Assembly: GCF_000427965.1 (NCBI RefSeq)
Contig: NZ_ATZA01000015.1
Coordinates: forward strand, 39,167-103,166
Length of the DNA: 64,000 bases
From: Olivibacter sitiensis DSM 17696
Lineage (GTDB): Bacteria; Bacteroidota; Bacteroidia; Sphingobacteriales; Sphingobacteriaceae
Direction of reading: 5' to 3'
Positions 1-8,329 of this stretch are shown piece after piece. The position numbers were made by a program, and so were the translations under genes. How positions within the stretch are numbered: position 1 is the first letter of the stretch; each line of letters starts with the position of its first letter. The notes below the pieces were generated by a model, which did no database searches, was not told the origin of the DNA, and saw only the letters and a list, made by a program, of their open reading frames with translations.

Positions 1-51
1 ATTCTGCCCACTGCAAAAGCACGTTTAAAGAAATTGAATGAAAAGAAATAG
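1..51 (+). CDS. C-terminal tail of an upstream gene (partial)
   Basis: The first frame is open from base 1 to a TAG at 49-51 and ends in a lysine-rich tail (ILPTAKARLKKLNEKK). It overlaps the start of the next gene by 14 bases, as in translationally coupled operons. A tail of this kind is common at the end of tetratricopeptide-repeat proteins, but only 16 residues are visible, so the product cannot be identified. Confidence 0.35.
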   Translation: MLPTAKARLKKLNEKK

Positions 52-1786
52 TAATATGACAGCCAATAGTAGCTCGATAAAATATACATTGTTCATGCTT
101 TTTGGGCTGTCTGCCCATGCCGTGCAGGCTCAAGTAGATACCACCAAAAGAAAACCCGGCGAGCTGCCTCCTACCATGGAACAGGTAGAAGTGGTGCGCG
201 ATTATAGGCCCATATTGGCCGATGCCGTGAAAATTCGCCAAAGTCCGGATTTAACCAATATAAGGGCTTATCAGCCCAAGTTAAAATATAGCATACAGGA
301 TAAAAAGCTGGATATCAATACCGGTACACATCGGCTGGAGATACAGCCTTTGGCCGACCTAAGGCGAGAAACATTGTATAATAGCTATGCAAAGTTGGGG
401 GTAGGTAACTTAAGTACCCTTAACGGCGAGGTATACCTGGCAAGTGGGGAAGACGAATTTATGCAGTACGGTGGTTTTGCCCGTCACCTGAGCCAAAAAG
501 GAAAATTGGAAGGGCAAAGCTTTTCCCAGCAAAAAATAGGCGTTTTTGCGCGTTCCATCTTGGACGATTTCACGCTGGACGGAGAAATAGGTTTTAAGCG
601 AAACGCTAGCAATTACTATGGTTATAATCCTGATTTGCCCGATGCGAATCTTGATCCCTCCAGTATTGCATACAGCGACATATATGCCAAGGGGGAATTG
701 ACCAGCAACTTTACGGACAATGATGCCTTATTGAGCTATTCCGTGAAAGCGGATGCCTACTTGTTCAGTAATAACTATGATGCAGGAGAGAATGCCTTTG
801 CCATCAGTGCCAATGTGAATAAGCGAGTAAATGTCTTTAATATCGGAGCCAATGTCTCCGGTGACTTTGCCTCGGTAAAGGATGCAGCCTATTCTATTGG
901 TAACCATATTGGGAAAATCAATCCTTATGTCAGGTTTAAGGGAAAAGGATATAATTTAACGCTGGGAGCCAATTTCGTATCGGAGTTTGGTAGCCAGTCG
1001 CAGACCAATATTTTTCCTGCAGTCAATTTGGAGCTTGCGTTCATTCCGGAATATGCGACCATTTATGCCGGTGTGGATGGCGATGTCAAGCGTACCTCCC
1101 TCAGGACACTCGCCTACGAGAATCCTTACCTTAATACGAATATTGCCATTGAGAACATGACCGAGAAGTTCAACGCATATGGAGGTATCAAAGGCAATGG
1201 AGGCGCTACCCTAGGATATAAGGCGGGTGTCTTCTATAAACGTATCAACGACTTGCCTTTTTATGTGAATGCTCCAAATACAATAGGCCCTGCAGATGGC
1301 TCAATATACAACTTTCCCCGGTTTGACCTGATCTACGATAATGGAGAAAACAATATCTATGGGCTGGAAGGTGAAATCGATTTTCAGGTTTCCGAGGCTT
1401 TCAAGCTAGGCGGCAAGGTAACTATCTCGGAATATGATATCGAAAATGAGGAGGAGGCATGGTTCATGCCCAAGTTTAGGGCCGAAGGTAATACGCGAAT
1501 CAATATTACGGACAAGGTGTTCGTGACAGGCGAATTGCTTTTCGTAGGGCAGACATATGCCAAGGTTTATGAAAGTCCTTACTTTGGGGAAACGGCCTCG
1601 TTGGAGTACACAAAGGTTACCGTTCCTGCCTTTGCAGATTTAAGTGCAGGGATTGAATATCGGATTACACCCCGTATAGGCGTGTATGCACAGTTTAATA
1701 ACTTGCTGAATACCAGCTATCAAAGGTTTTTATATTATCCCCGATTAGGTTTTAATGCTATTGGTGGGGTAAATTTTTCATTTTAA
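38..1786 (+). CDS. TonB-dependent receptor-like outer-membrane beta-barrel (no plug)
   Basis: Predicted outer-membrane barrel of 582 residues. An N-terminal signal sequence ends near residue 32 (hydrophobic run, then AVQAQ). A short periplasmic stretch follows and then a long series of alternating amphipathic strands rich in Tyr, Asn and Gly, as in TonB-dependent receptor barrels. It is shorter than a full receptor, and I see neither a carboxypeptidase-like regulatory domain nor a clear plug. It is the first visible gene of a co-directional set with HU-SPOR, ExbB, ExbD and TonB-like proteins, so a role in an energised envelope complex is likely (inference). A second ATG lies at residue 7 (base 56); the first is kept because it overlaps the preceding reading frame. 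Specific ligand unknown. Confidence 0.75.
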   Translation: MKRNSNMTANSSSIKYTLFMLFGLSAHAVQAQVDTTKRKPGELPPTMEQVEVVRDYRPILADAVKIRQSPDLTNIRAYQPKLKYSIQDKKLDINTGTHRLEIQPLADLRRETLYNSYAKLGVGNLSTLNGEVYLASGEDEFMQYGGFARHLSQKGKLEGQSFSQQKIGVFARSILDDFTLDGEIGFKRNASNYYGYNPDLPDANLDPSSIAYSDIYAKGELTSNFTDNDALLSYSVKADAYLFSNNYDAGENAFAISANVNKRVNVFNIGANVSGDFASVKDAAYSIGNHIGKINPYVRFKGKGYNLTLGANFVSEFGSQSQTNIFPAVNLELAFIPEYATIYAGVDGDVKRTSLRTLAYENPYLNTNIAIENMTEKFNAYGGIKGNGGATLGYKAGVFYKRINDLPFYVNAPNTIGPADGSIYNFPRFDLIYDNGENNIYGLEGEIDFQVSEAFKLGGKVTISEYDIENEEEAWFMPKFRAEGNTRINITDKVFVTGELLFVGQTYAKVYESPYFGETASLEYTKVTVPAFADLSAGIEYRITPRIGVYAQFNNLLNTSYQRFLYYPRLGFNAIGGVNFSF

Positions 1787-1826
1787 TCAATAAAGCATCT
1801 AACTTTGCTTATAAAACAAAGCTAAT

Positions 1827-2978
1827 ATGACTCAAATAGGCAGCCTGTTAATACGATTACTCAATCAGCACGCTAAGGTAAGCGTGACTGGCATAGGCCT
1901 ATTTCAGAAGAAGAGAGTGCCTGCCAGATTTGATAGTGAAAGCAATCAGTTTCTTCCTCCCAGCTTTAGTTATGAATTGATAGCGCAGACAGGTAGCGAT
2001 CGCCATCTTTTGGATTATTTCATACAACAAGATCAAGTTACGCAAGAGGAAGCGGAAAGAAGGTTGGAAGAGGTGGCCAACTCATTGCTACAGGAAATAG
2101 AACAGAAAGGAACAGTGTCTCTGGCACCTCTTGGTTTTTTGTCTAAGCAAGATGGGGTGCTCGTGCTGTCCTCTGAAGAACTGCCCTTAGGCTTGAAGCC
2201 AGTGGCAGACATTGTATCGCAAGAGGAAACGCCTGATGTCGTTCCTGCATCTACCGGTATCCCTTCGCAGGAACCAGATATCGCCATTGAGGAGCCACAA
2301 CCCCCAACTGACCTGACGAACGAACAGGTGCCTGTGGAGGCCGAACCAGAGGACGAGCCAGTTTCAGAAGTGGAACAAATAGAAGAAAATGCAGCTGCCG
2401 CTGAGGAATTTGAAGGGGAGGGCGAAGCTGTTGGACGCGTGAAAATCCAAGAGCCAACAGGTATAAAATGGAAAAAAGTAGCGTTGTGGGGCGGTCTTAT
2501 ACTCTTATTTTTAGCAGTAGGTGTCTATGCTATTCTTGCCGTGAGAAAAAATCACGACGTCTATAACAGCTTTTTGGTAAAAGATACAGTGAGAAACGAG
2601 GCGGCTGAAGAGGAATCGACGGCGCCCGTAGAGGAAACGTTTATAGAAACAGAAATCGACAGCTTGGCTGAAGGAGAAGAGGCAAGTGGATCGGCAGAGG
2701 AACCTATAGAGGATACGGGATCGCTTATCAGAAAGATCGATCCAGCAAAGCCATATAACATTATCGTGGGGTCCTTGCCAAATAAAACACTGGCATTGCA
2801 GCAAGTGGAGATACTGAAAGAAATGGGTATTTCTTCCTTTGTGCTGGATAGCAACATGCCGGGCAATAGAAAGAAAATAAGCTGCGGGTCTTATGCCACT
2901 TACGAGGAAGCACTTGCCAGCCTAGCTTACGTGAGACAGCATATAAACAAAGATGCATTTATTTACCCTAGCAAATAA
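1827..2978 (+). CDS. HU-like (CCDC81-type) domain / SPOR domain membrane protein
   Basis: Protein of 383 residues with three parts. Residues 1-75 resemble the prokaryotic CCDC81-type HU domain (GSLLIRLLNQHAKVSVTGIG at residues 5-24). An acidic, proline-rich low-complexity region follows. A single membrane segment lies at about 214-238 (WKKVALWGGLILLFLAVGVY). The C-terminal 70 residues have a SPOR-like fold pattern (YNIIVGSLPNK at about 310). SPOR domains bind denuded peptidoglycan, so the tail should be periplasmic and the HU-like head cytoplasmic. A -7-like TAACTTTG at 1800-1807 lies just upstream, so this gene may also have its own promoter. It is followed by exbB, exbD and a TonB-like gene. 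Confidence 0.8.
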   Translation: MTQIGSLLIRLLNQHAKVSVTGIGLFQKKRVPARFDSESNQFLPPSFSYELIAQTGSDRHLLDYFIQQDQVTQEEAERRLEEVANSLLQEIEQKGTVSLAPLGFLSKQDGVLVLSSEELPLGLKPVADIVSQEETPDVVPASTGIPSQEPDIAIEEPQPPTDLTNEQVPVEAEPEDEPVSEVEQIEENAAAAEEFEGEGEAVGRVKIQEPTGIKWKKVALWGGLILLFLAVGVYAILAVRKNHDVYNSFLVKDTVRNEAAEEESTAPVEETFIETEIDSLAEGEEASGSAEEPIEDTGSLIRKIDPAKPYNIIVGSLPNKTLALQQVEILKEMGISSFVLDSNMPGNRKKISCGSYATYEEALASLAYVRQHINKDAFIYPSK

Positions 2979-3018
2979 TATCAAACAATTCGAACCTTAA
3001 AAAAGCAATATATACAAC

Positions 3019-3717
3019 ATGTTCTTATTACAAGTTAATAATCCTGCGCCTTTAGATTCCATGCTAACAACCCCAGGACCATCGGCAACACCAATAGAAG
3101 ATTTGCGCTTCATAGACTTGCTCATCAAGGGGGGATGGGTTATGCTACCCATTGCCATCTTGGCTTTTATCGCGTTGGTCATCTTTATTGAGCGCTATAT
3201 AACCATCAGAAAAGCTGGTAAGTACGATTCAAACCTGATGATACAGGTGAAACAGAATATACTTTCGGGCAGGTTGGATGCAGCGTCGGCAATATGTAGA
3301 AGTAACAATAGCCCACTTGCTAGAATGTTGCTGAAGGGACTTACACGCATAGGTAGGCCGATCAAGGATATTGAGGGAGCTATTGAAAACGTGGGCAAGC
3401 TGGAGGTAGCACGCCTGGAAAAAAATATCAATATTCTAGGTATCGTGGCCGGTATAGCGCCAATGCTTGGATTCGTGGGAACTATATTGGGGGTAATTAC
3501 GATATTTCATGAAGTATCCATAACGGGATCGATTGAAATTGGTACTGTCTCTGGTGGTCTTTACCAGAAAATGGTAACGTCTGCCTGCGGCCTTATTGTG
3601 GGGATTATCGCCTATGTGGGCTATCACATCCTCAATATGATGGTAGACAGGGTTATCCTACGAATGGAAAGCGATTCGATAGAGTTTATTGACCTGTTGG
3701 ATGAGCCTGGGAGCTAG
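3019..3717 (+). CDS. exbB: MotA/TolQ/ExbB proton-channel family protein
   Basis: Inner-membrane proton-channel subunit of 232 residues that would power a TonB- or Tol-like complex. Three hydrophobic segments are visible (about residues 37-58, 140-165 and 185-205), with the family's large cytoplasmic loop between the first two. The glycine-rich motif GIVAGIAPMLGFVGTILGVI (about 143-162) is typical of the family. The N terminus carries an extra 30-residue segment before the first membrane helix. ExbD follows 44 bases later. Whether it should be named exbB or tolQ cannot be settled from sequence alone; the symbol is used for the family. Confidence 0.9.
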   Translation: MFLLQVNNPAPLDSMLTTPGPSATPIEDLRFIDLLIKGGWVMLPIAILAFIALVIFIERYITIRKAGKYDSNLMIQVKQNILSGRLDAASAICRSNNSPLARMLLKGLTRIGRPIKDIEGAIENVGKLEVARLEKNINILGIVAGIAPMLGFVGTILGVITIFHEVSITGSIEIGTVSGGLYQKMVTSACGLIVGIIAYVGYHILNMMVDRVILRMESDSIEFIDLLDEPGS

Positions 3718-3761
3718 ACTAGAGGACAAAACTTAAAAAAGAGATATCAAACGATATTGTC

Positions 3762-4172
3762 ATGAATTTAAGAAATCGAAGTAAACGGCCAGCGGCAGAA
3801 GTACATACATCGGCACTCAATGACATCATGTTTTTCTTGGTGCTTTTCTTCTTGTTGGCATCGGCCGTAGCCAATCCACAAGTCGTGAAGTTGCTGTTGC
3901 CAAAATCCTCTTCGGGGGAGCAATCCGTAGCTAAGAAGACTATTACGGTGTCCATTACCTCCGATCTGAAGTACTATGTGGAGAAACAAGAAATTGCCGA
4001 AGACCAATTGGCACAGACATTGGAGCAATATGTTCAGCCAGATCAAGAACTGACCATTCTGCTATATGTGGATCGGTCTGTGGCCATCGAAGATGTTATT
4101 CAAGTGATGGATACTGCAAATAAGTTGAAAATCAGGTTGGTATTGGCTACCGAACCAAAGCCACAATCATAG
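3762..4172 (+). CDS. exbD: ExbD/TolR-family biopolymer transport protein
   Basis: ExbD/TolR partner of the preceding channel protein, 136 residues. It has a short cytoplasmic N terminus, one membrane helix at about 17-38 that includes the Asp of LNDIMFFLVLFF (the family's proton-carrying residue), and a periplasmic domain with KTITVSITSDLKYYVEKQ. It matches the family in length. It would form the proton-motive-force-driven stator with the ExbB-like protein and act on the TonB-like protein encoded next. Confidence 0.9.
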   Translation: MNLRNRSKRPAAEVHTSALNDIMFFLVLFFLLASAVANPQVVKLLLPKSSSGEQSVAKKTITVSITSDLKYYVEKQEIAEDQLAQTLEQYVQPDQELTILLYVDRSVAIEDVIQVMDTANKLKIRLVLATEPKPQS

Positions 4173-4201
4173 CGGCATAAAATAAGAAAGGGGTTACAGC
4201 G

Positions 4202-5020
4202 ATGAATTATAACCACCAGCAAGAAAACAATTTTCCCAAAGCCTTTGGTATAGCGACGGCAATTTTTGTGCTACTATTGGCCTTGAGCTATTTGTATATC
4301 ATCAGCTCCAAATTGCCGGAGTTTGGTACTGGAGGCTTGTTAGTCAATTTTGGCACATCGGAGGAAGGTATGGGTGATAATTATATGGGATTGGAAGAAC
4401 CTTCTGTCTCTGAGAATGCCAATAATACCCCGCCGGATAAAGTGGTGCCAGAGGTGGAATCTACCCCTGTGGTCTCTCAACAGAGCAGCGATAAATCAGT
4501 GGTGACGCAAGATGTGGAAGATGCGCCGGAGGTGGTAACGAAAGAGAAAGTGAAGCCCACGTCGAGTACTCCAGTCATTACTCCGGAAAAGAAAGAAAGT
4601 AAACCTACGGTGAACGAAAATGCCCTGTATAAGGGCAAGAAAAATAATGGATCTGGCACGGGCGATGGCACTGGTTCCGTTCCCGGCAATCAGGGCAGCA
4701 TCAATGGAAGTAATATGGCCCCAAATTATGGGGAGGGTGGCTCGGGCTATGGCCTTGTTGGGCTGCCAAATCGGTCTTTTGCCGTACGCCCCAAGATAGA
4801 GGATAATGGTAGGCAAAGTGGCGTAGTAGCCGTAGAGGTAACCGTAGATCGGAATGGGAACGTCATTAGGGCACGTGCGGGCGCCAAGGGAACAACCCTA
4901 CCCGACGCATCCTTGTGGGAAAAATGCGAGAGGGCCGCTATGGGGTCCAAGTTCAATACCATAGATCAAGGACCGGATCAAATGGTGGGTATCATTCCTT
5001 TTGTCTTCAAGGTGAGATAG
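4202..5020 (+). CDS. TonB/TolA-like energy-transducing protein
   Basis: Protein of 272 residues with one N-terminal membrane helix (about 15-36), a long periplasmic linker rich in Pro, Val, Glu, Ser and Thr, then a Gly-rich stretch. The C-terminal domain of about 80 residues contains VAVEVTVDRNGNVIRARAG, the usual core of TonB/TolA C-terminal domains. It lies directly after exbB and exbD and most likely transmits proton-motive energy to an outer-membrane partner, perhaps the barrel at 38-1786. TonB versus TolA cannot be decided from sequence alone. Confidence 0.8.
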   Translation: MNYNHQQENNFPKAFGIATAIFVLLLALSYLYIISSKLPEFGTGGLLVNFGTSEEGMGDNYMGLEEPSVSENANNTPPDKVVPEVESTPVVSQQSSDKSVVTQDVEDAPEVVTKEKVKPTSSTPVITPEKKESKPTVNENALYKGKKNNGSGTGDGTGSVPGNQGSINGSNMAPNYGEGGSGYGLVGLPNRSFAVRPKIEDNGRQSGVVAVEVTVDRNGNVIRARAGAKGTTLPDASLWEKCERAAMGSKFNTIDQGPDQMVGIIPFVFKVR

Positions 5021-5148
5021 GACATACGGCAAATTGCAGTTTTGTCATGGGCCGGCTATGCTCGGGGTGAAAAGAAAAATGAACTCGGGTTGAGCGGATC
5101 GTTGTTGTTCACCTAGATAAGACCATACTTTTAAATTAATTTTTGCAC

Positions 5149-6456
5149 ATGCTTTATAATGAGGTGATAGACTATCTCTACGGTAGGTTGCCTATGTTTA
5201 CCAGAGATGGTGCTGCTGCTATAAAAAAGGATTTGACCAATACCCTCAAGTTCTGTGAGGCGCTTGGAAACCCTCAAAACAAGTTTCGCTCCGTTCATAT
5301 CGCCGGCACCAACGGTAAAGGAAGCAGCTCCCATATGTTGGCAGCCATCTTACAACGTGCTGGCTACCGCACGGGACTATATACATCGCCGCACCTTTTG
5401 GATTTCAGGGAGCGCATACGGATAGATGGTTCTATGATTCCCCAGGAAGAGGTAATCTCTTTTGTGGAAGAGTGGAAACCGGTTATCGAAAAGATAGGTC
5501 CTTCTTTTTTTGAGGTTACCGTTGCCATGGCTTTTCATTACTTCGCCAAACAACAGGTAGACATCGCCATAATAGAAACGGGTTTAGGAGGAAGGTTGGA
5601 CTCCACAAACGTCATTTCTCCCGTCCTCAGCCTGATTACTAACGTCGGTATGGACCATATGAATATCTTGGGAAATACCTTAGTAGATATCGCAAAGGAA
5701 AAGGCAGGGATCATCAAAAGGGCTACGCCCGTAGTGGTGAGTGAAAGGCAGGAAGCTGTAGAAGAGGTCATTAGGCAAAAGGCCGATTTGGAAGCAGCAC
5801 CGCTGATCTTTGCCGGAGATGAGTATGAGGTGGTTGATATGGGGCTAAGCATGGGGCGGCGGCAAGTACGCGTCTTGGAGCTAGGCAATCGTTTATTGGT
5901 AGATGACTACCAGCTGGATCTGATGGGAAGCTATCAGCTGAAGAATATCGGTGGAGTATTGGCGAGCATTAATATGCTAAAGGAAAAAGGTTTTGCCTTT
6001 GATGATGCTGCAGTTGTCTATGGACTGGCTAATGTGCAAGCCCTTACGGGGCTTATGGGTAGATGGCAGGTACTGGGGACGGATCCCACCGTTATTTGCG
6101 ATACGGGGCATAACTATGACGGTTGGACAGAGATACTGGAGAGTCTCTCTCAATGCGAGTTCGATACATTGCACATGGTCATCGGTGTTATGCGAGACAA
6201 AGACCTCTCTCATATGTTGCCGTTGTTGCCGAAAAGTGCCATTTATTATTATTGCAATCCTCATTTCCCTAGGGCACTACCTGCCGAGGAACTAAAGAAG
6301 CAAGCAATGTCTTATGGCTTGAATGGCCTGGCGTTTGAAAATATAGAACAAGCCGTGACGCAGGCCTTAAATCAGGCAACAAAAGACGATATGGTATTCA
6401 TTGGAGGCAGTACTTTTGTAGTGGCTGAGGCGCTGCCAATATTTCTACATCGATAG
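5149..6456 (+). CDS. folC: Bifunctional folylpolyglutamate synthase / dihydrofolate synthase
   Basis: FolC adds glutamate to dihydropteroate and to folates in one-carbon metabolism and acts in the cytoplasm. The protein has 435 residues from the ATG at 5149; a TTG two codons upstream is less likely. The Mur-ligase-type ATP loop HIAGTNGKGSSSHML is at about residues 49-63. ETGLGGRLDSTNVI (about 145-158) and the C-terminal ligase domain with CDTGHNYDGW are present. Full length for the family. It is transcribed in the same direction as the exb/ton genes, but the 128-base gap suggests a separate promoter. Confidence 0.95.
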   Translation: MLYNEVIDYLYGRLPMFTRDGAAAIKKDLTNTLKFCEALGNPQNKFRSVHIAGTNGKGSSSHMLAAILQRAGYRTGLYTSPHLLDFRERIRIDGSMIPQEEVISFVEEWKPVIEKIGPSFFEVTVAMAFHYFAKQQVDIAIIETGLGGRLDSTNVISPVLSLITNVGMDHMNILGNTLVDIAKEKAGIIKRATPVVVSERQEAVEEVIRQKADLEAAPLIFAGDEYEVVDMGLSMGRRQVRVLELGNRLLVDDYQLDLMGSYQLKNIGGVLASINMLKEKGFAFDDAAVVYGLANVQALTGLMGRWQVLGTDPTVICDTGHNYDGWTEILESLSQCEFDTLHMVIGVMRDKDLSHMLPLLPKSAIYYYCNPHFPRALPAEELKKQAMSYGLNGLAFENIEQAVTQALNQATKDDMVFIGGSTFVVAEALPIFLHR

Positions 6457-6514
6457 TCAAATTTGCAATATCGTACGCTTTGACGTACTTTTAAGGCAGT
6501 TAATATACTGTACT

Positions 6515-7225
6515 ATGCTTGCTTCCTTTCGGTTTCGATCCCTTCTTGTGGTAATGATTTGCTTTTCTCTCGCGCCTGTTTTGCATGCGCAAACCGACAG
6601 CACCGATTTCGATGATGATTATTCTTTGGGGCCAGCCCCCTTGCCATTGGGTATGGATTTCGAATTTGGTATGTCCGTACCCACGGGCAAGGAAGCGTTT
6701 AATTTATATCCCTTAGGTGCCCAGTTTGAACTAGGGCCAAAAGTAGGAATGCTGACTTCTCAACGACTTTGGCTTAAGTTGTTGGGAGGCGTGCGATGGC
6801 TTGGACAGAATATGGACGGCTTTAACGGCAACGAAATGCAGCATTTTCTTAGCTGGTACTCTGGAGCAGAATTTACTTATCAGTTCCAAAAAAACAACCT
6901 TTTCCTCTATCCCATTCTACGCATCAATTATAATTGGTCCCGAAATTTTAGTTCTTATACGGAAGACGCGGGAACAGACTATAGCAATACCACCTATTCG
7001 TACACCTATATAAGAGGAAAAGATTGGTCGCCAGAGCTAGGCCTTAGGTTGCAGATAAGGACCGGTTACCTCAAGCTGAGCTATAATCTCTACCGCCCTG
7101 AATTACGCTTGAGCGATCGGGTTATCAACGACGATCACATGGCAGGTTATCATGGTATAGAGCGGCAGCGCATCAATTTCAGTACGATTAATATCGGTAT
7201 AGGTTACGATTTGTTTATCCAGTAA
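6515..7225 (+). CDS. Outer-membrane beta-barrel protein, unknown role
   Basis: Protein of 236 residues with a clear signal sequence (cleavage after LAPVLHA, about residue 25). Alternating strands follow with aromatic residues, and it ends in a typical barrel strand (INIGIGYDLFIQ). I do not recognise a named family. It precedes a lipoprotein gene by 7 bases, so the two are probably co-transcribed. Its size suggests a small 8-12-stranded barrel. Confidence 0.65.
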   Translation: MLASFRFRSLLVVMICFSLAPVLHAQTDSTDFDDDYSLGPAPLPLGMDFEFGMSVPTGKEAFNLYPLGAQFELGPKVGMLTSQRLWLKLLGGVRWLGQNMDGFNGNEMQHFLSWYSGAEFTYQFQKNNLFLYPILRINYNWSRNFSSYTEDAGTDYSNTTYSYTYIRGKDWSPELGLRLQIRTGYLKLSYNLYRPELRLSDRVINDDHMAGYHGIERQRINFSTINIGIGYDLFIQ

Positions 7226-7232
7226 TTTACTT

Positions 7233-8321
7233 ATGAAAAGAATTGAAACTTTATTTTTTCTGTGTACGGCCATGATTGCGATAAGCGGTCTTGTTTCTTG
7301 CGTTAACAAGGAAGATACCTTATTGGATTTGTTTCCCAATGAGACCGTTGTTAACCCAAAAGTGGGAATGTTGATAGATGGGAACTATCTAGAGCATGCG
7401 ACGATGGTAGGAGAGAATGAAGTAAAGGGCTTTTCTAGGCTTAATTTTTTTGAGACTCCAGACGTTTTTGCCGAGATCATACAGACAAGTTCGCGTCCGA
7501 ATCCTTCCCTTGTAGCAAATATCATCTATCAAAATGCGGCATACACTTTTTTTACGGAGCCTTATTATCTTCGATTTGGGATTTCGGACAATTATGGGCG
7601 TTCTTGGGAGTCATATGTACTGGATGTGGCATCTCCAACACCTCAAGATCACATAGCGGGCATATACGGAATGAATGGCCACAAGCAAGTGCTTGTGTTG
7701 GCTTCCCAGCTTCGATCTGGAGGTATGGGTGCCTATCTTTACAGCTATGACCAAGAAGCGAGAGCGGGTTCTGTTAAGTATTCTTTTGGTGCTTATACTG
7801 CTTCATCTCTTTGTTTCGTGACCGATGATGTCGGGTGGGCGCTACTGAAATCAGTTGCTGGGGATAAACTGTATATTTCTAGAACGGATGACGGGGGCTA
7901 CCAATGGACAAGCCCTTTAGAAATAGGCAATATGGTAGCTCCGGATATGGTTGCTTCTACGCCAATGCACTTGCTGGTGTACGACAGCCAAGGACGAGTG
8001 AGTAGTCTTGCCTCGACAGATGGAGGGTATACATTCGCTACGGGACCGCGTTTTTCCGATGTTCAGTTTGCGTCCGAAGAGAAGCTTTACGCAATCAATG
8101 GTGCCCTTTTTTACGAGAGCGAAGATGCAGGGCTCACTTGGCATGTAAGCAGTCCCACCATATATGGACAAAGCGTATTTGGCAATAGACTTTCCTTCTT
8201 TGATGAAAACCACGGGATCGTATATGCACAGGATAGGCTTTTTAGCACGGCAGATGGGGGCAGAACATGGGATATTGCCATCTTCCCCTATGATTATGTG
8301 TTCGATAGTGATTATCAATGA
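7233..8321 (+). CDS. BNR-repeat / Ycf48-like lipoprotein
   Basis: Secreted lipoprotein of 362 residues. The signal peptide ends in a lipobox (ISGLVSC, Cys at about residue 23), so it should be anchored to a membrane. The mature part has repeated blocks with SxDGGxTW-like patterns (SRTDDGGYQWTSP, STDGGYTF, SEDAGLTWH, STADGGRTWD), the signature of BNR/sialidase-like beta-propellers and Ycf48-like proteins. No catalytic site can be assigned. It is paired with the small barrel upstream and faces the receptor-like gene on the other strand, whose stop is 8 bases away. Confidence 0.7.
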   Translation: MKRIETLFFLCTAMIAISGLVSCVNKEDTLLDLFPNETVVNPKVGMLIDGNYLEHATMVGENEVKGFSRLNFFETPDVFAEIIQTSSRPNPSLVANIIYQNAAYTFFTEPYYLRFGISDNYGRSWESYVLDVASPTPQDHIAGIYGMNGHKQVLVLASQLRSGGMGAYLYSYDQEARAGSVKYSFGAYTASSLCFVTDDVGWALLKSVAGDKLYISRTDDGGYQWTSPLEIGNMVAPDMVASTPMHLLVYDSQGRVSSLASTDGGYTFATGPRFSDVQFASEEKLYAINGALFYESEDAGLTWHVSSPTIYGQSVFGNRLSFFDENHGIVYAQDRLFSTADGGRTWDIAIFPYDYVFDSDYQ

Positions 8322-8329
8322 TTTTAGCC

